In this document: one piece after another, positions 43,957-51,850 of the stretch
Numbering within the stretch: position 1 is the first letter of the stretch
Layout of the letters: each line of letters starts with the position of its first letter
Origin: CAYSAQ01 sp964429235
GTDB lineage: Bacteria > Margulisbacteria > Riflemargulisbacteria > GWF2-35-9 > DYQY01
Reading direction: 5' to 3'
Assembly (NCBI GenBank): GCA_964429235.1
Contig: CAYSAQ010000002.1
Coordinates: 248,001 to 312,000, forward strand
DNA: 64,000 nt
Notes under the pieces: generated by a model
What the model saw: only the letters and a program-made list of their open reading frames with translations
Database searches by the model: none
Told to the model about the DNA's origin: nothing
Made by a program: the position numbers and the translations under genes

Positions 43957-44700
43957 TTAGTAGTATGAAGCAAGGAGGCGAGGGATACTTCTTCTTCGGG
44001 CTTTTCTTACTCTGCTTGTCATTCCTCCTATTAGGAAGGTTTTTGGATTAGAAACTTGTTTTAGGTTTTCAAAGAATAGTTCTTTGTCAGAGCTTGTTAG
44101 ATAATGATAGAGGTTTGAGAAGTATATTGAGTCAATTGCGGCACTATTTGTATCAGCCCATTCTTTGATTGTGGAAAAAAGAGCAGGGTTAGAATAGTCA
44201 TTACGAAATATAACAATTCTATCTTCTTGAAAGAGTTTTCGTATATGTTCGAATTTGGCATTGGTATTAATCCACGAATTGTCATGTTTTAGGCCATTTT
44301 TGAGATAATAGTATTGGCTGTGTTTATCTCTGAACGGATATGTTGGCTTGAGTTCCTGTATTAATCGTTCATGAAAATTTTCTTTTGTAGTATCTGATAA
44401 TAATAATATTCGTTTTATGGCAAGAAAATAGCTTTGTATTTGTGAATTTCTGTCTATGATGATCGCAAGATTAGAGCTTCTAGCTGCAATAATATCAAGG
44501 TTTTGCATTCCAGAGACACCAAGATGAATCACTTGAGCGTTTGGATTTGCTTTAGCTTTTGTTAGTTTTTTGATAGTTTTTTCATAGCCTGTTTCGTTGG
44601 AATGAAAGAAGGGTGTGCTGTCGTCACCAGTTGTATTATTTTGGTAACCAAGTTCTGATAGTATAGATGTTTGTATGCTAATAATTTTGTGATAGAACAT
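43957..44700 (-). CDS. Uncharacterised methyltransferase-like protein
   Basis: A 247-residue protein. VIHLGVSGMQNLDIIAARSSNLAII reads like the glycine-rich loop and following Asp/Asn of a Rossmann methyltransferase, and DRIVIFRNDYSNPALFSTI with IDSIYFSNLYHYL resembles the later strands of LIC_10091/DUF7790-like proteins. The resemblance is partial and the substrate unknown. It ends 20 bases before the LptB start, so they may be co-transcribed. The Arg-rich C-terminus (VRKARRRSIPR) is notable. Confidence 0.5.
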   Translation of the reverse strand: MFYHKIISIQTSILSELGYQNNTTGDDSTPFFHSNETGYEKTIKKLTKAKANPNAQVIHLGVSGMQNLDIIAARSSNLAIIIDRNSQIQSYFLAIKRILLLSDTTKENFHERLIQELKPTYPFRDKHSQYYYLKNGLKHDNSWINTNAKFEHIRKLFQEDRIVIFRNDYSNPALFSTIKEWADTNSAAIDSIYFSNLYHYLTSSDKELFFENLKQVSNPKTFLIGGMTSRVRKARRRSIPRLLASYY

Positions 44701-44762
44701 GCATATATATCGTGCTAGATATGCTAAATTCCCTATGAATTATGTGAAGTGATGAAATGAGA

Positions 44763-44768
44763 TATAAT
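44763..44768 (+). promoter_or_regulatory. -10 box of the probable leaderless folP gene
   Basis: A perfect TATAAT ends six bases before the ATG at 44775. It lies inside the longer reading frame that would start at 44757, supporting the downstream start. Confidence 0.55.
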
Positions 44769-44774
44769 GTAGCT

Positions 44775-45608
44775 ATGGATATAGGTAAATTTTTTAATAA
44801 AACAGAGCTAATGGGAATACTTAATGTAACGCCAGATAGCTTTAGTGATGGCGGCAAATATAGCAACGTTGAACAAGCGTTAGAAGTTGCAAAGGAAATG
44901 ATTGCAGATGGTGCCGCTATTATTGATATCGGCGGAGAGTCTACTCGGCCAGGAAGTAAGGCTGTGTCTGAACAAGAAGAGCTAGCAAGAGTTATCCCCG
45001 TACTAGAAGCTATAAAGAAAGAATTGCCAACGGCGATAGTGTCTATTGATACAAACAAATCGGAAGTAGCAAGAAAAGCGTTAGAAAATGGCGCTGATAT
45101 GATAAATGATGTTAGTGCAGGAACTTTTGACGAGAAAATGTTAGCCACAGTTGCAGAATTTGGCGTGCCTATTTGTTTGATGCATACCTCCGCAAAGCCA
45201 GAGGTGATGCAGAATAATACTGATTATTTAGAGGTTGTTGAGGATGTTTATAAATTCCTAGAAGATAGAATATTAGCAGCAGAACAGGCCGGAATTGATA
45301 AGCGTAAAATAATAATAGATCCAGGCATAGGCTTTGGTAAAACAGTGGAACAAAATCTAGAGATTATTAGAAATTTGCAGAAATTCAAAGGGCTTGGATG
45401 TCCAATACTTATGGGGACTTCTAGAAAGAGTTTCATAGGAAATATCACGGGAAAAGATGTTCAAGATAGAGAGTTTGGTACAGCGGCAACAATGGTGCAT
45501 AATATTTTAAATGGAGCTGGAATTTTACGAGTACATAATGTTAAGGTATTAAAAGATGTTCTGGTAATGACAGAAGCAATGATGGGGAGAAAAAAAGATG
45601 TTACATGA
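44775..45608 (+). CDS. folP: Dihydropteroate synthase
   Basis: I prefer the ATG at 44775 over one 18 bases upstream, because a TATAAT lies between them. The 277-residue protein is a DHPS: LMGILNVTPDSFSDGGKY, DIGGESTRPGS (pterin-binding), SIDTNKSEVARKAL, DMINDVSAG, IIIDPGIGFGKTVEQN and PILMGTSRKSF cover both pyrophosphate and pABA sites. It joins 6-hydroxymethyl-dihydropterin diphosphate with pABA. folK follows with an 11-base overlap. Confidence 0.95.
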   Translation: MDIGKFFNKTELMGILNVTPDSFSDGGKYSNVEQALEVAKEMIADGAAIIDIGGESTRPGSKAVSEQEELARVIPVLEAIKKELPTAIVSIDTNKSEVARKALENGADMINDVSAGTFDEKMLATVAEFGVPICLMHTSAKPEVMQNNTDYLEVVEDVYKFLEDRILAAEQAGIDKRKIIIDPGIGFGKTVEQNLEIIRNLQKFKGLGCPILMGTSRKSFIGNITGKDVQDREFGTAATMVHNILNGAGILRVHNVKVLKDVLVMTEAMMGRKKDVT

Positions 45609-46074
45609 GGTTTTTATTGGGCTTGGCTCAAATTCGGGAGATAGATACGGTTATATTGATCAAGCTATTTTAGAGTTAGAAAAAGATGTTCGAGTTTCGG
45701 TTATGGGTGTTTCTAGTTTCATAGAATATCAGGCAGAAAATAAACCTGATGATCCTGTTTTCGTTAACGGAGTACTTAAGATAATGACAGAGTTTTCACC
45801 TATAGAATTACTCGCATATACTGAAGAGATAGAACGGGTACTAGGGAGAACTGATAAGGGTAGTTATTCACAAAGGACTATCGATTTAGATTTGTTGCTT
45901 TATGATAGTGAGATAATTTTAGAACCAGAGTTAACAATACCGCATCCGTTAATGCATGAAAGAGATTTTGTGCTAGAGCCACTTAGTGAAGTAGCACCAG
46001 AAGCCTATCATCCAATTTTAGATGCTAATGCTGCAACACTGTACCGTGCTCTTAAAGAAGGACGCGAAATTTAA
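45598..46074 (+). CDS. folK: 2-Amino-4-hydroxy-6-hydroxymethyldihydropteridine diphosphokinase
   Basis: A 158-residue HPPK. EVFIGLGSNSGDR is the N-terminal signature; PVFVNGVLKI, RVLGRTDKGSYSQRTIDLDLLLY (catalytic RTIDLDLL) and IPHPLMHERDFVLEPLSE are all present. It makes the diphosphate substrate of FolP; the genes overlap. Confidence 0.96.
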   Translation: MLHEVFIGLGSNSGDRYGYIDQAILELEKDVRVSVMGVSSFIEYQAENKPDDPVFVNGVLKIMTEFSPIELLAYTEEIERVLGRTDKGSYSQRTIDLDLLLYDSEIILEPELTIPHPLMHERDFVLEPLSEVAPEAYHPILDANAATLYRALKEGREI

Positions 46075-46089
46075 CACCCTAATTTATGG

Positions 46090-46095
46090 TAGAAT
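46090..46095 (+). promoter_or_regulatory. -10-like box of tsaE
   Basis: TAGAAT ends six bases before the ATG at 46102; no Shine-Dalgarno is present. Confidence 0.45.
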
Positions 46096-46101
46096 TACGC
46101 T

Positions 46102-46512
46102 ATGAAAAATTACGAAGCAAATACCTTAGAAGATACTAAGCAAGTAGCAAAAGCTATAGCTAAGGATATTGGGCCAGGTTCTTTTTTTGCGCTGGATGGT
46201 GATCTTGGAGCAGGTAAGACTACATTGGTTCAGCTTATATGTAATGAGCTTGGCGTAACAGAATATGTGAATAGTCCAACTTTTACGATTGTGAATGAGT
46301 ATGAGACAGGTAAGATAAAGATAAATCATATAGATTTCTATCGTGTTAGACATGTAGATGAGCTAATGGAGATAGGAATGGACCAATATTTCAATGAAAC
46401 AGAAGTTACTTTTATAGAATGGGCGAATTTGTTTGAAGAGATTCTTCCAGAAGGTATAATTAAAATTGGGATAGAAAGAACAGATGAAGGAAGAAGGATA
46501 TCAGTAGGATGA
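46102..46512 (+). CDS. tsaE: tRNA threonylcarbamoyladenosine biosynthesis ATPase TsaE
   Basis: A 136-residue TsaE. LDGDLGAGKTTLVQ is the Walker A, NSPTFTIVNEYE and HIDFYRV the switch and Walker B-like segments, and FIEWANLFEEILP the C-terminal family block. With TsaB and TsaD it makes the t6A modification of ANN-decoding tRNAs. It overlaps tsaB by four bases. Confidence 0.95.
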   Translation: MKNYEANTLEDTKQVAKAIAKDIGPGSFFALDGDLGAGKTTLVQLICNELGVTEYVNSPTFTIVNEYETGKIKINHIDFYRVRHVDELMEIGMDQYFNETEVTFIEWANLFEEILPEGIIKIGIERTDEGRRISVG

Positions 46513-47165
46513 TAAGTTTATCAGTATGTGCAGTAACAAGAGATTTTAGCATTGCAGTATTAGAAGATACTGTCTTACTTGCAGAGATGAATCTTAGACG
46601 TGAAAAAATAGATGACTTGGTGCTATTAATAGAACAAGTTTTAGGGCAAGCATCAAAATATATTGAAGATGTAGATGAGTTTGTAATAGTGAATGGTCCA
46701 GGTGCTTACGCTGGGATTCGCAACTCTCTTACAGTAATAAAAACATTGGCTTTAGTTGGTAATAAACCAGTGAAGACAATAAACTTTTTGGAATTGTTAG
46801 CTTATCAGAACAAAGAGTATCAGGGGCTGATTGTGGTAGCAATGGAGTCTCGAAAAGGTGAGCTTAATTATGGATTCTATGGTGGCGGAGAAGAATTAAA
46901 CAGCATTATTGTGAGCGATACTATCAAAAAGGATGTTTTATTTGAGAAGCTAAGAGATATAAAAGAAGAGTTTCTTGTAGTAGGCGATTTGTACGAGGTG
47001 CCAGATTTAAATAATGGCCTTTATAAGGCAGTGACTCCAAGTGCAGCTACTTCTAATAAGCTTTCAGAAAGCAAGAAGCAGTTAACATTAAATGAAGTTG
47101 CTCCGATTTATTCTTATCCAGTGAACGTAAACACTTCTTCAAAAAAACCAGGTCTGAAAAAATGA
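46509..47165 (+). CDS. tsaB: tRNA threonylcarbamoyladenosine biosynthesis protein TsaB
   Basis: A 218-residue TsaB. The key segment VIVNGPGAYAGIRNSLTVIKTLAL (about residue 60) is typical, and AMESRKGELNYGFY is the following conserved strand. It is an inactive actin-fold partner of TsaD. The C-terminal tail beyond residue 180 is divergent. Four-base overlaps couple it to tsaE and rimI. Confidence 0.92.
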   Translation: MISLSVCAVTRDFSIAVLEDTVLLAEMNLRREKIDDLVLLIEQVLGQASKYIEDVDEFVIVNGPGAYAGIRNSLTVIKTLALVGNKPVKTINFLELLAYQNKEYQGLIVVAMESRKGELNYGFYGGGEELNSIIVSDTIKKDVLFEKLRDIKEEFLVVGDLYEVPDLNNGLYKAVTPSAATSNKLSESKKQLTLNEVAPIYSYPVNVNTSSKKPGLKK

Positions 47166-47605
47166 TTTTGCTAAGGGAAGCAACTGAGGCTGACCTTTCC
47201 TATATTATAAATCTTCATGAAAACACAATCGGTTCTGCTTGGAGCAGATGTGATTATTTAGAAGCAATAGAAGCTGCCAATAAAAGATTATATGTTGTGC
47301 TTGTTGAAAGTGAATTAGGTGGCTACGTTCTTCTTTCAGTGTTAGCCCCAGAGACAGATATTATTAATATTTCAATAGACTCCGGGAAACAGAGCAAGGG
47401 AATCGGCCGTAGAGTTTTGGAGTTGGTAAAAGAAATATTATATTCCGAAAAAGTAACAGAAATGTTTTTAGAGGTAAGACAAAATTCTAGAGCTGTTAAT
47501 TTTTATGAAAAAAACGGATTTAAAGTAACAGGAAGCAGAAAAAGTTATTACCCTGATGGAGAGAACGCATTGTTAATGAAATGTAGTATTGGGAATAATG
47601 AGTAG
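47162..47605 (+). CDS. rimI: Ribosomal protein-alanine N-acetyltransferase-like GNAT protein
   Basis: A 147-residue GNAT. SGKQSKGIGRRVLELV is the acetyl-CoA-binding Q/R-x-x-G-x-G/A loop and FLEVRQNSRAVNFYEKNGFKVTGSRKSYYPDGENALLM is the RimI-type C-terminus. It probably acetylates the N-terminus of ribosomal protein S18. The tsaE-tsaB-rimI order supports this over other GNAT roles. Confidence 0.88.
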   Translation: MILLREATEADLSYIINLHENTIGSAWSRCDYLEAIEAANKRLYVVLVESELGGYVLLSVLAPETDIINISIDSGKQSKGIGRRVLELVKEILYSEKVTEMFLEVRQNSRAVNFYEKNGFKVTGSRKSYYPDGENALLMKCSIGNNE

Positions 47606-47616
47606 AGTGTTCGATA
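47591..47616 (+). promoter_or_regulatory. Candidate ECF-like promoter (GGGAA-N14-TTCGATA)
   Basis: GGGAA at 47591-47595 and TTCGATATATT from 47610, with a 19-base offset. CGATA ends seven bases before the ATG at 47624, as for the gene at 51851, so the transcript would start at or next to the ATG. Confidence 0.55.
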
Positions 47617-47623
47617 TATTGTT

Positions 47624-47947
47624 ATGCTAAATAAAAGAATATCAATGTTGTCACTTTATGAGGAACAACGAAACTGGGCAGATATTGCGCTGTTTGCAGG
47701 GATGTTGCTCGATTATTATTGTGGTGATTTAACTCCTTCAATGTTGGAAGTAAGAGAACGTTATGAGAAAGAAATGCCAGATTTTACAGGTTATTTGAAG
47801 CAAGCTTTGTCTGGCGGTGTTGAAATGAAGGCAGTTAGAACAGCTGTTATAAAGTTTACAGATGTGCGCATGGATGAGCCTGCTGGCGGCACAAGATCGT
47901 TTAAAGATATTTATCTACATTTAGCAGAATTGTTTGGCGAGTTTTAA
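47624..47947 (+). CDS. Uncharacterised 107-residue protein
   Basis: A small, probably helical cytoplasmic protein that I do not recognise. No motif, signal or membrane span is visible; the C-terminal half has VRTAVIKFTDVRMDEPAGG. It has no Shine-Dalgarno and a TTCGATATATT element immediately upstream, so it is not simply the tail of the tsaE-rimI operon. A second in-frame ATG seven codons later is a possible start. Confidence 0.55.
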   Translation: MLNKRISMLSLYEEQRNWADIALFAGMLLDYYCGDLTPSMLEVRERYEKEMPDFTGYLKQALSGGVEMKAVRTAVIKFTDVRMDEPAGGTRSFKDIYLHLAELFGEF

Positions 47948-47978
47948 TAACGCACCACCCATAGTAAAATGAATTATT

Positions 47979-49127
47979 ATGAATATAGACTACAAAGCTG
48001 AATTACAGCATTTATCTGATATTTCCCAGAAAAGAAAATTAAGACCTATTTCTAAAAGAGATGGCAAATATTCCTATATTGGAGAAGAGAAGTTTTTAGA
48101 CTGTTCTTCCAATGATTATTTAGCTATAGCAGGCGATAGTTCCTTGCGTGAAAAGTTTTTAGCAGAAGTTAATATAGCAGAGCTTGGCTTCTCTGCTTCA
48201 GCATCACGACTCTTAAGCGGAAGTACGGTTTTGCATGAGCAACTAGAAGAGCTTGTGTCTAGTTTTTATTACAACAAGGAGTCATTGGTTTTTAACAGCG
48301 GATATCATGCTAATTTGGGGATCATACCTGTCTTAGTAGGCAAGCAAGCTGTTGTCTTCGCAGACAAGCAGGTGCACGCCAGTATTATTGATGGGATATT
48401 GCTTAGTGGAGCCAAACTTTATAGATATAAACATAACGACATGAGATCACTTCAAGAGTCATTGAAGAAGTACAGACGTAATTTTAATAACGCTTGGATA
48501 ATAACAGAGAGTATTTTTAGCATGGACGGTGATACTGCGAATATTAATGAAATAATAATGTTAAAAGAACAGTTTGATGTTTCCTTATATGTAGATGAAG
48601 CACATGCCTTTGGCGTAAGAGGAAAGAATGGCGCAGGCGTTTGTGTAGAGCTAGGGATAGATAAAGATGTAGATATCATTGTTGGAACATTCGGCAAGGC
48701 GTTAGCTTCTGTTGGGGCGTTTGTAGCATGTGATAGTGTCCTGAAAGAATTCTTAATAAATAAAGCTAGATCATTTATCTTTTCTACAGCAGTACCGCCG
48801 ATAAATATTGCTTGGACAAAGTGGCTTATCGAGAATGTAGTTCCTGCAAAGATGGATAACGCTAAGATACTATCATTGTTAGCAGATGAGTTTCGAGCTT
48901 TATTAATAAACAAAGGATATAAAGTGCTGGGAGATAGCCAAATAGTCCCTTTAATAGTTGGAGATAATGACAATGCAGTTTTGCTATCGAAGCAGCTGGA
49001 AGAGGCTGGAGTTATTGCTTTAGCAGTTAGACCACCTACAGTTCCTGTTGGCAGTTCTCGTCTTAGATTCTCACTTAATGCAGGAATGGATAGCGCAGAT
49101 ATTAGGAAGATAGTAGATGCAATATAA
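47979..49127 (+). CDS. bioF: 8-Amino-7-oxononanoate synthase
   Basis: A 382-residue alpha-oxoamine synthase. FLDCSSNDYLAIAGD and FNSGYHANLGII are conserved openings, VDEAHAFGVRGKNGAGV carries the PLP-contacting Asp and His, and VGTFGKALASVGAFVA contains the Schiff-base Lys. It condenses pimeloyl-ACP (or -CoA) with alanine. The neighbouring bioG and bioC genes identify the pathway as biotin rather than aminolevulinate or sphingolipid synthesis. TAAAAT eight bases before the ATG replaces a Shine-Dalgarno. Confidence 0.92.
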   Translation: MNIDYKAELQHLSDISQKRKLRPISKRDGKYSYIGEEKFLDCSSNDYLAIAGDSSLREKFLAEVNIAELGFSASASRLLSGSTVLHEQLEELVSSFYYNKESLVFNSGYHANLGIIPVLVGKQAVVFADKQVHASIIDGILLSGAKLYRYKHNDMRSLQESLKKYRRNFNNAWIITESIFSMDGDTANINEIIMLKEQFDVSLYVDEAHAFGVRGKNGAGVCVELGIDKDVDIIVGTFGKALASVGAFVACDSVLKEFLINKARSFIFSTAVPPINIAWTKWLIENVVPAKMDNAKILSLLADEFRALLINKGYKVLGDSQIVPLIVGDNDNAVLLSKQLEEAGVIALAVRPPTVPVGSSRLRFSLNAGMDSADIRKIVDAI

Positions 49128-49782
49128 ATGGCTCAAGAAAACAGGAGAAGATAAGCTTCTTATCTTTTTTACAGGTTGGGGAATGGATGCTGATTCTGTT
49201 CAGCTAGATTTAGGAGAGATGGATTTATTAGTTGTATATGATTATAGATCAGAGGTAATAGAAAATAGTGTCTTAGAAGAGATAGCAAAATATAGTTCTA
49301 AAACATGTATCGCCTGGTCACTTGGGTTGGTGGCGGCAGCTACAAAATTGAAAGAAATAAAAGCAGATTTTAGTATTGCGATTAATGGTTCTTTATTTCC
49401 AGCTAATGATAATTTGGGGATACCAGAAGCTACCTATCAAGGTACATATGATAATCTAAGTGAGCGAAGTCTTAACAAGTTTATGCGAAGAGTATTTGTT
49501 AGCAAAGATGAGTTTAATGTATTTATTGAAAACAGGGATTTCAGGGACATTTCAGTACTAAAAGAAGAGCTGTTATTTGTAAGACAATTAGCTAGCAAGC
49601 TAAGTTTAGAAGATAGAAAGCTATTTGATAAAGTAATAGTCTCAAAACAAGACAAGATATTCCCAGTTGCTAACTTAATTTGTTTTTGGGAGAATGCTCT
49701 GCAACTAGATACAGCGCACTATCCTTTCTATGGTTATTCGAGCTGGGAGGAGATTGTAGCCCTTTGCAAAATAAAGATTTAA
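49117..49782 (+). CDS. bioG: Pimeloyl-ACP methyl ester esterase BioG
   Basis: A 221-residue DUF452/BioG-type alpha/beta hydrolase. LIFFTGWGMDADSVQ is the oxyanion-hole region and CIAWSLGLVAAATKL contains the nucleophile Ser in a WSLG elbow; AINGSLFPANDNLGIP follows as in other BioG proteins. It removes the methyl group after BioC-primed synthesis of pimeloyl-ACP. It overlaps bioF by 11 bases. Confidence 0.88.
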   Translation: MQYKWLKKTGEDKLLIFFTGWGMDADSVQLDLGEMDLLVVYDYRSEVIENSVLEEIAKYSSKTCIAWSLGLVAAATKLKEIKADFSIAINGSLFPANDNLGIPEATYQGTYDNLSERSLNKFMRRVFVSKDEFNVFIENRDFRDISVLKEELLFVRQLASKLSLEDRKLFDKVIVSKQDKIFPVANLICFWENALQLDTAHYPFYGYSSWEEIVALCKIKI

Positions 49783-50525
49783 TAAAGAATAATTTTACTA
49801 AGTGTATCGCAACTTATGATAACCAGGCGACTGTTCAGAAACAGATGGCAAAGAAGTTAGCAAAGTTAGTAAAAGAATATGGAACTAAATCTTTTGATAA
49901 AGTTTTAGAAATAGGCGTAGGCACCGGATTGCTTACCGCAGAATTAACTAAGACTATCGATTATAAACAGTATTTTGCGAACGATATTATTAGTAACTAT
50001 CATCAATATGCAAAAGATAATGATGCGAACGTTGTGTGTGTAGATGGCGATATAGAGCATATCAATCTGCAGTCAAATTATGACCTAATTATTGCTAATG
50101 CAGTGTTTCAATGGGTAGACGATCTTGAGGGGCTGATAAAAAAGCTAATTGGGTCTTTAGCTCCAAACGGCTTATTGGTGTTTTCAACTTTTGCTGACAA
50201 TAATTTCCCAGAAATAGAAGAGGTGTTTAGTGTGAAGCTAGATAGCTATAGTAAAGAACAATTAGCTCAGCTTATGGAGAAACATAGCAAGCTTTTGCAT
50301 ATAGAGCGGCAACAAAATGTGCTGTGGTTTGAAGATTGCTTTCAAGTATTAGGACATATTAGAGACACTGGAACAAATAATCTTGTTCAGGGTGAGTTTT
50401 CTAGTAAGAAGACTAGAGAATGTTGCCAAGCATATGACAATAAATATAAGACAGAACAAGGAGTTTCTCTTACCTATGAACCCGTTTATGTGGCTTGTGG
50501 GTTACGCAATCTGGGCTATGATTGA
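49764..50525 (+). CDS. bioC: Malonyl-ACP O-methyltransferase BioC
   Basis: The likely start is the TTG at 49764, placed after GGGAGGAG and overlapping bioG by 19 bases; the frame extends upstream within bioG but that part does not look like BioC. The 253-residue protein is a class I SAM methyltransferase: VLEIGVGTGLLTAEL (motif I), CVDGDIEHINL (motif II region) and LIIANAVFQWVDDLEGLI (motif III/IV, typical of BioC). It methylates malonyl-ACP so that two rounds of fatty-acid elongation make pimeloyl-ACP methyl ester. Confidence 0.88.
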   Translation: MQNKDLIKNNFTKCIATYDNQATVQKQMAKKLAKLVKEYGTKSFDKVLEIGVGTGLLTAELTKTIDYKQYFANDIISNYHQYAKDNDANVVCVDGDIEHINLQSNYDLIIANAVFQWVDDLEGLIKKLIGSLAPNGLLVFSTFADNNFPEIEEVFSVKLDSYSKEQLAQLMEKHSKLLHIERQQNVLWFEDCFQVLGHIRDTGTNNLVQGEFSSKKTRECCQAYDNKYKTEQGVSLTYEPVYVACGLRNLGYD

Positions 50526-50892
50526 TATATACGTCAGTTGTTAAACTTTTAAAGCAAACAACCGATAATTAGGTTACGCTTGTTAAGTGGAATATTGGGG
50601 GTAAGAATTATGGCAGATCCAAAATATGAACAGTTTTTAGATAGACTTCTTGAAGTCATCACTACAGGGCAAATAGACTAAGCTAAGCTTGGATATTTCA
50701 TAGTCACTTATGTTATTATCGAACTAGATAAAACGTAAGGAGGCTTACTTTTTTAATTTCTTGTAATTTTATTATAGGTGCAAAAGTACATATGTTCTTC
50801 ATTAGAAGTAGCATTGCTTTGTGCGAATATAAATATTATAGAGGGGAGGATTTTGTAGTTAAATATAAGTTTCAATAAACGAGAAGGAGAAA
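50526..50892 (+). other. Long intergenic region with a tiny ORF
   Basis: No convincing gene is present. An ATG at 50610 after a GGGGG-rich stretch opens a 23-codon frame (MADPKYEQFLDRLLEVITTG...) ending at 50681; it may be a peptide or a gene remnant. A weak terminator follows at 50735. The last 60 bases are the leader of the decayed porin-like gene. Confidence 0.4.
50735..50754 (+). terminator. Short terminator-like hairpin
   Basis: GTAAG/CTTAC with a GAGG loop, followed at once by six T residues. The stem is only five base pairs. Confidence 0.45.
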
Positions 50893-51746
50893 ATGAAAAT
50901 GAAAAAGATTACGTTAATGATAATGTTTTTGTTTAGTTTTTCGGTATTTGCTGCTGATTTGAGTATTACAGCACAGGGTTCTATGGGAGCACTGATTTGG
51001 TAGAGTTAAAGACGAAGCTATCTTCGGAGTATATAGATTTCTATGCAATAGCTCCTTTAGCGCTTAATGCCAACGCTTCTTTTACGTAGGGAGAAGTACA
51101 AGAGTTTGGAGGAACTGTGAAGGCAGGGTTTATACCTGTCCTTGTTGATAGATTTAAGGGTGGCGGATTTTATGCTAATTCTGCTTTTTACACAGCTGCT
51201 GGTCTTTATGGAGCAGGTGTTTCGTATGAGAATGATGAGTGGTTGTTCTCTGTTTTAGGTGGAGTTAGCTTCTTGGATAGTACTGCAAATGGAGAACAGC
51301 CATCTAAATATATTGTCGGCTATGATATGGTAGAAAATGGCAAGGTTGGAGCTATATTTAACCATGATGTAGGTGTTTCAGGTAAATCAGGAATTACTGC
51401 TTATTATGGATATGCAACTAATTTTAGTGGTTTTGACGTACAAGTTGAGGCATTGTTAGATTTGTCAGATGATGCAGAGACTGCAGCTACAAGTATTGTT
51501 CCAGGACCACCTACTCAAGGTTTAGCAAGACAATTGGTTTCTGTGTACTTAGGTTATGATTTGGATTCTATGAATAGAGCTTATGCAGGATTGGACAAGG
51601 ATCTTAATAGCGCTAGAACAATTGTTCAAACTGTTACATTAGGATTAGAACATACAGTAAATCCAGTAATAACAAGTATTGTGAATTTAGAGATTAATAA
51701 CGCAAATACAATATTGTCAGTTGGTTTGAATTTTAGTGTAATGTAA
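50893..51746 (+). pseudogene. Decayed outer-membrane beta-barrel protein gene
   Basis: AAGGAGAAA precedes an ATG at 50893 that opens a clear signal peptide (MKMKKITLMIMFLFSFSVFAA), then the frame stops at TAG 51001-51003. The continuation DLVELKTKLSSEYIDFYAIAPLALNANASFT is in the third frame from about 50991, stops at a second TAG (51087-51089), and resumes in that frame to 51746 as a barrel-like sequence ending SVGLNFSVM. Two lesions, a frameshift near 50980-50990 and a nonsense codon, argue for a pseudogene. The surviving 209-codon frame from a GTG at 51117 lacks export signals. The parent was probably a porin-like protein. Confidence 0.75.
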
Positions 51747-51769
51747 GCTGAGGGTTTGTTAAAACAAAA

Positions 51770-51796
51770 AAGGTCGGCATTTGCCGGCCTTTTTTA
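51770..51796 (+). terminator. Intrinsic terminator
   Basis: AAGGTCGGCA and TGCCGGCCTT pair over ten positions with one T-G wobble and a TT loop, followed by a T-run. Confidence 0.85.
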
Positions 51797-51817
51797 TTGC
51801 CTAAAGCAAATATAAGC

Positions 51818-51843
51818 AGGAAAAATCACTACTAAGTTCGATA
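51818..51843 (+). promoter_or_regulatory. Candidate ECF-like promoter (AGGAA-N14-TTCGATA)
   Basis: AGGAA at 51818-51822 and TTCGATATATT from 51837, again offset by 19 bases. CGATA ends seven bases before the ATG at 51851; no Shine-Dalgarno, so the transcript should be leaderless. Confidence 0.55.
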
Positions 51844-51850
51844 TATTTAT

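Noticed and set aside
44678..45148. 156-codon frame on the minus strand
   Set aside because: Antisense to folP, which has all its motifs; no start signal.
48452..48973. 173-codon frame on the minus strand
   Set aside because: Antisense to bioF, low-complexity Ser/Leu translation, no Shine-Dalgarno.
50610..50681. 23-residue peptide gene
   Set aside because: It has a G-rich upstream stretch but is too short to support; described as part of the intergenic region instead.
51087..51089. TAG as a recoded sense codon
   Set aside because: Intact genes in the window end at TAG, and the same gene also has a frameshift, so decay is the simpler explanation.
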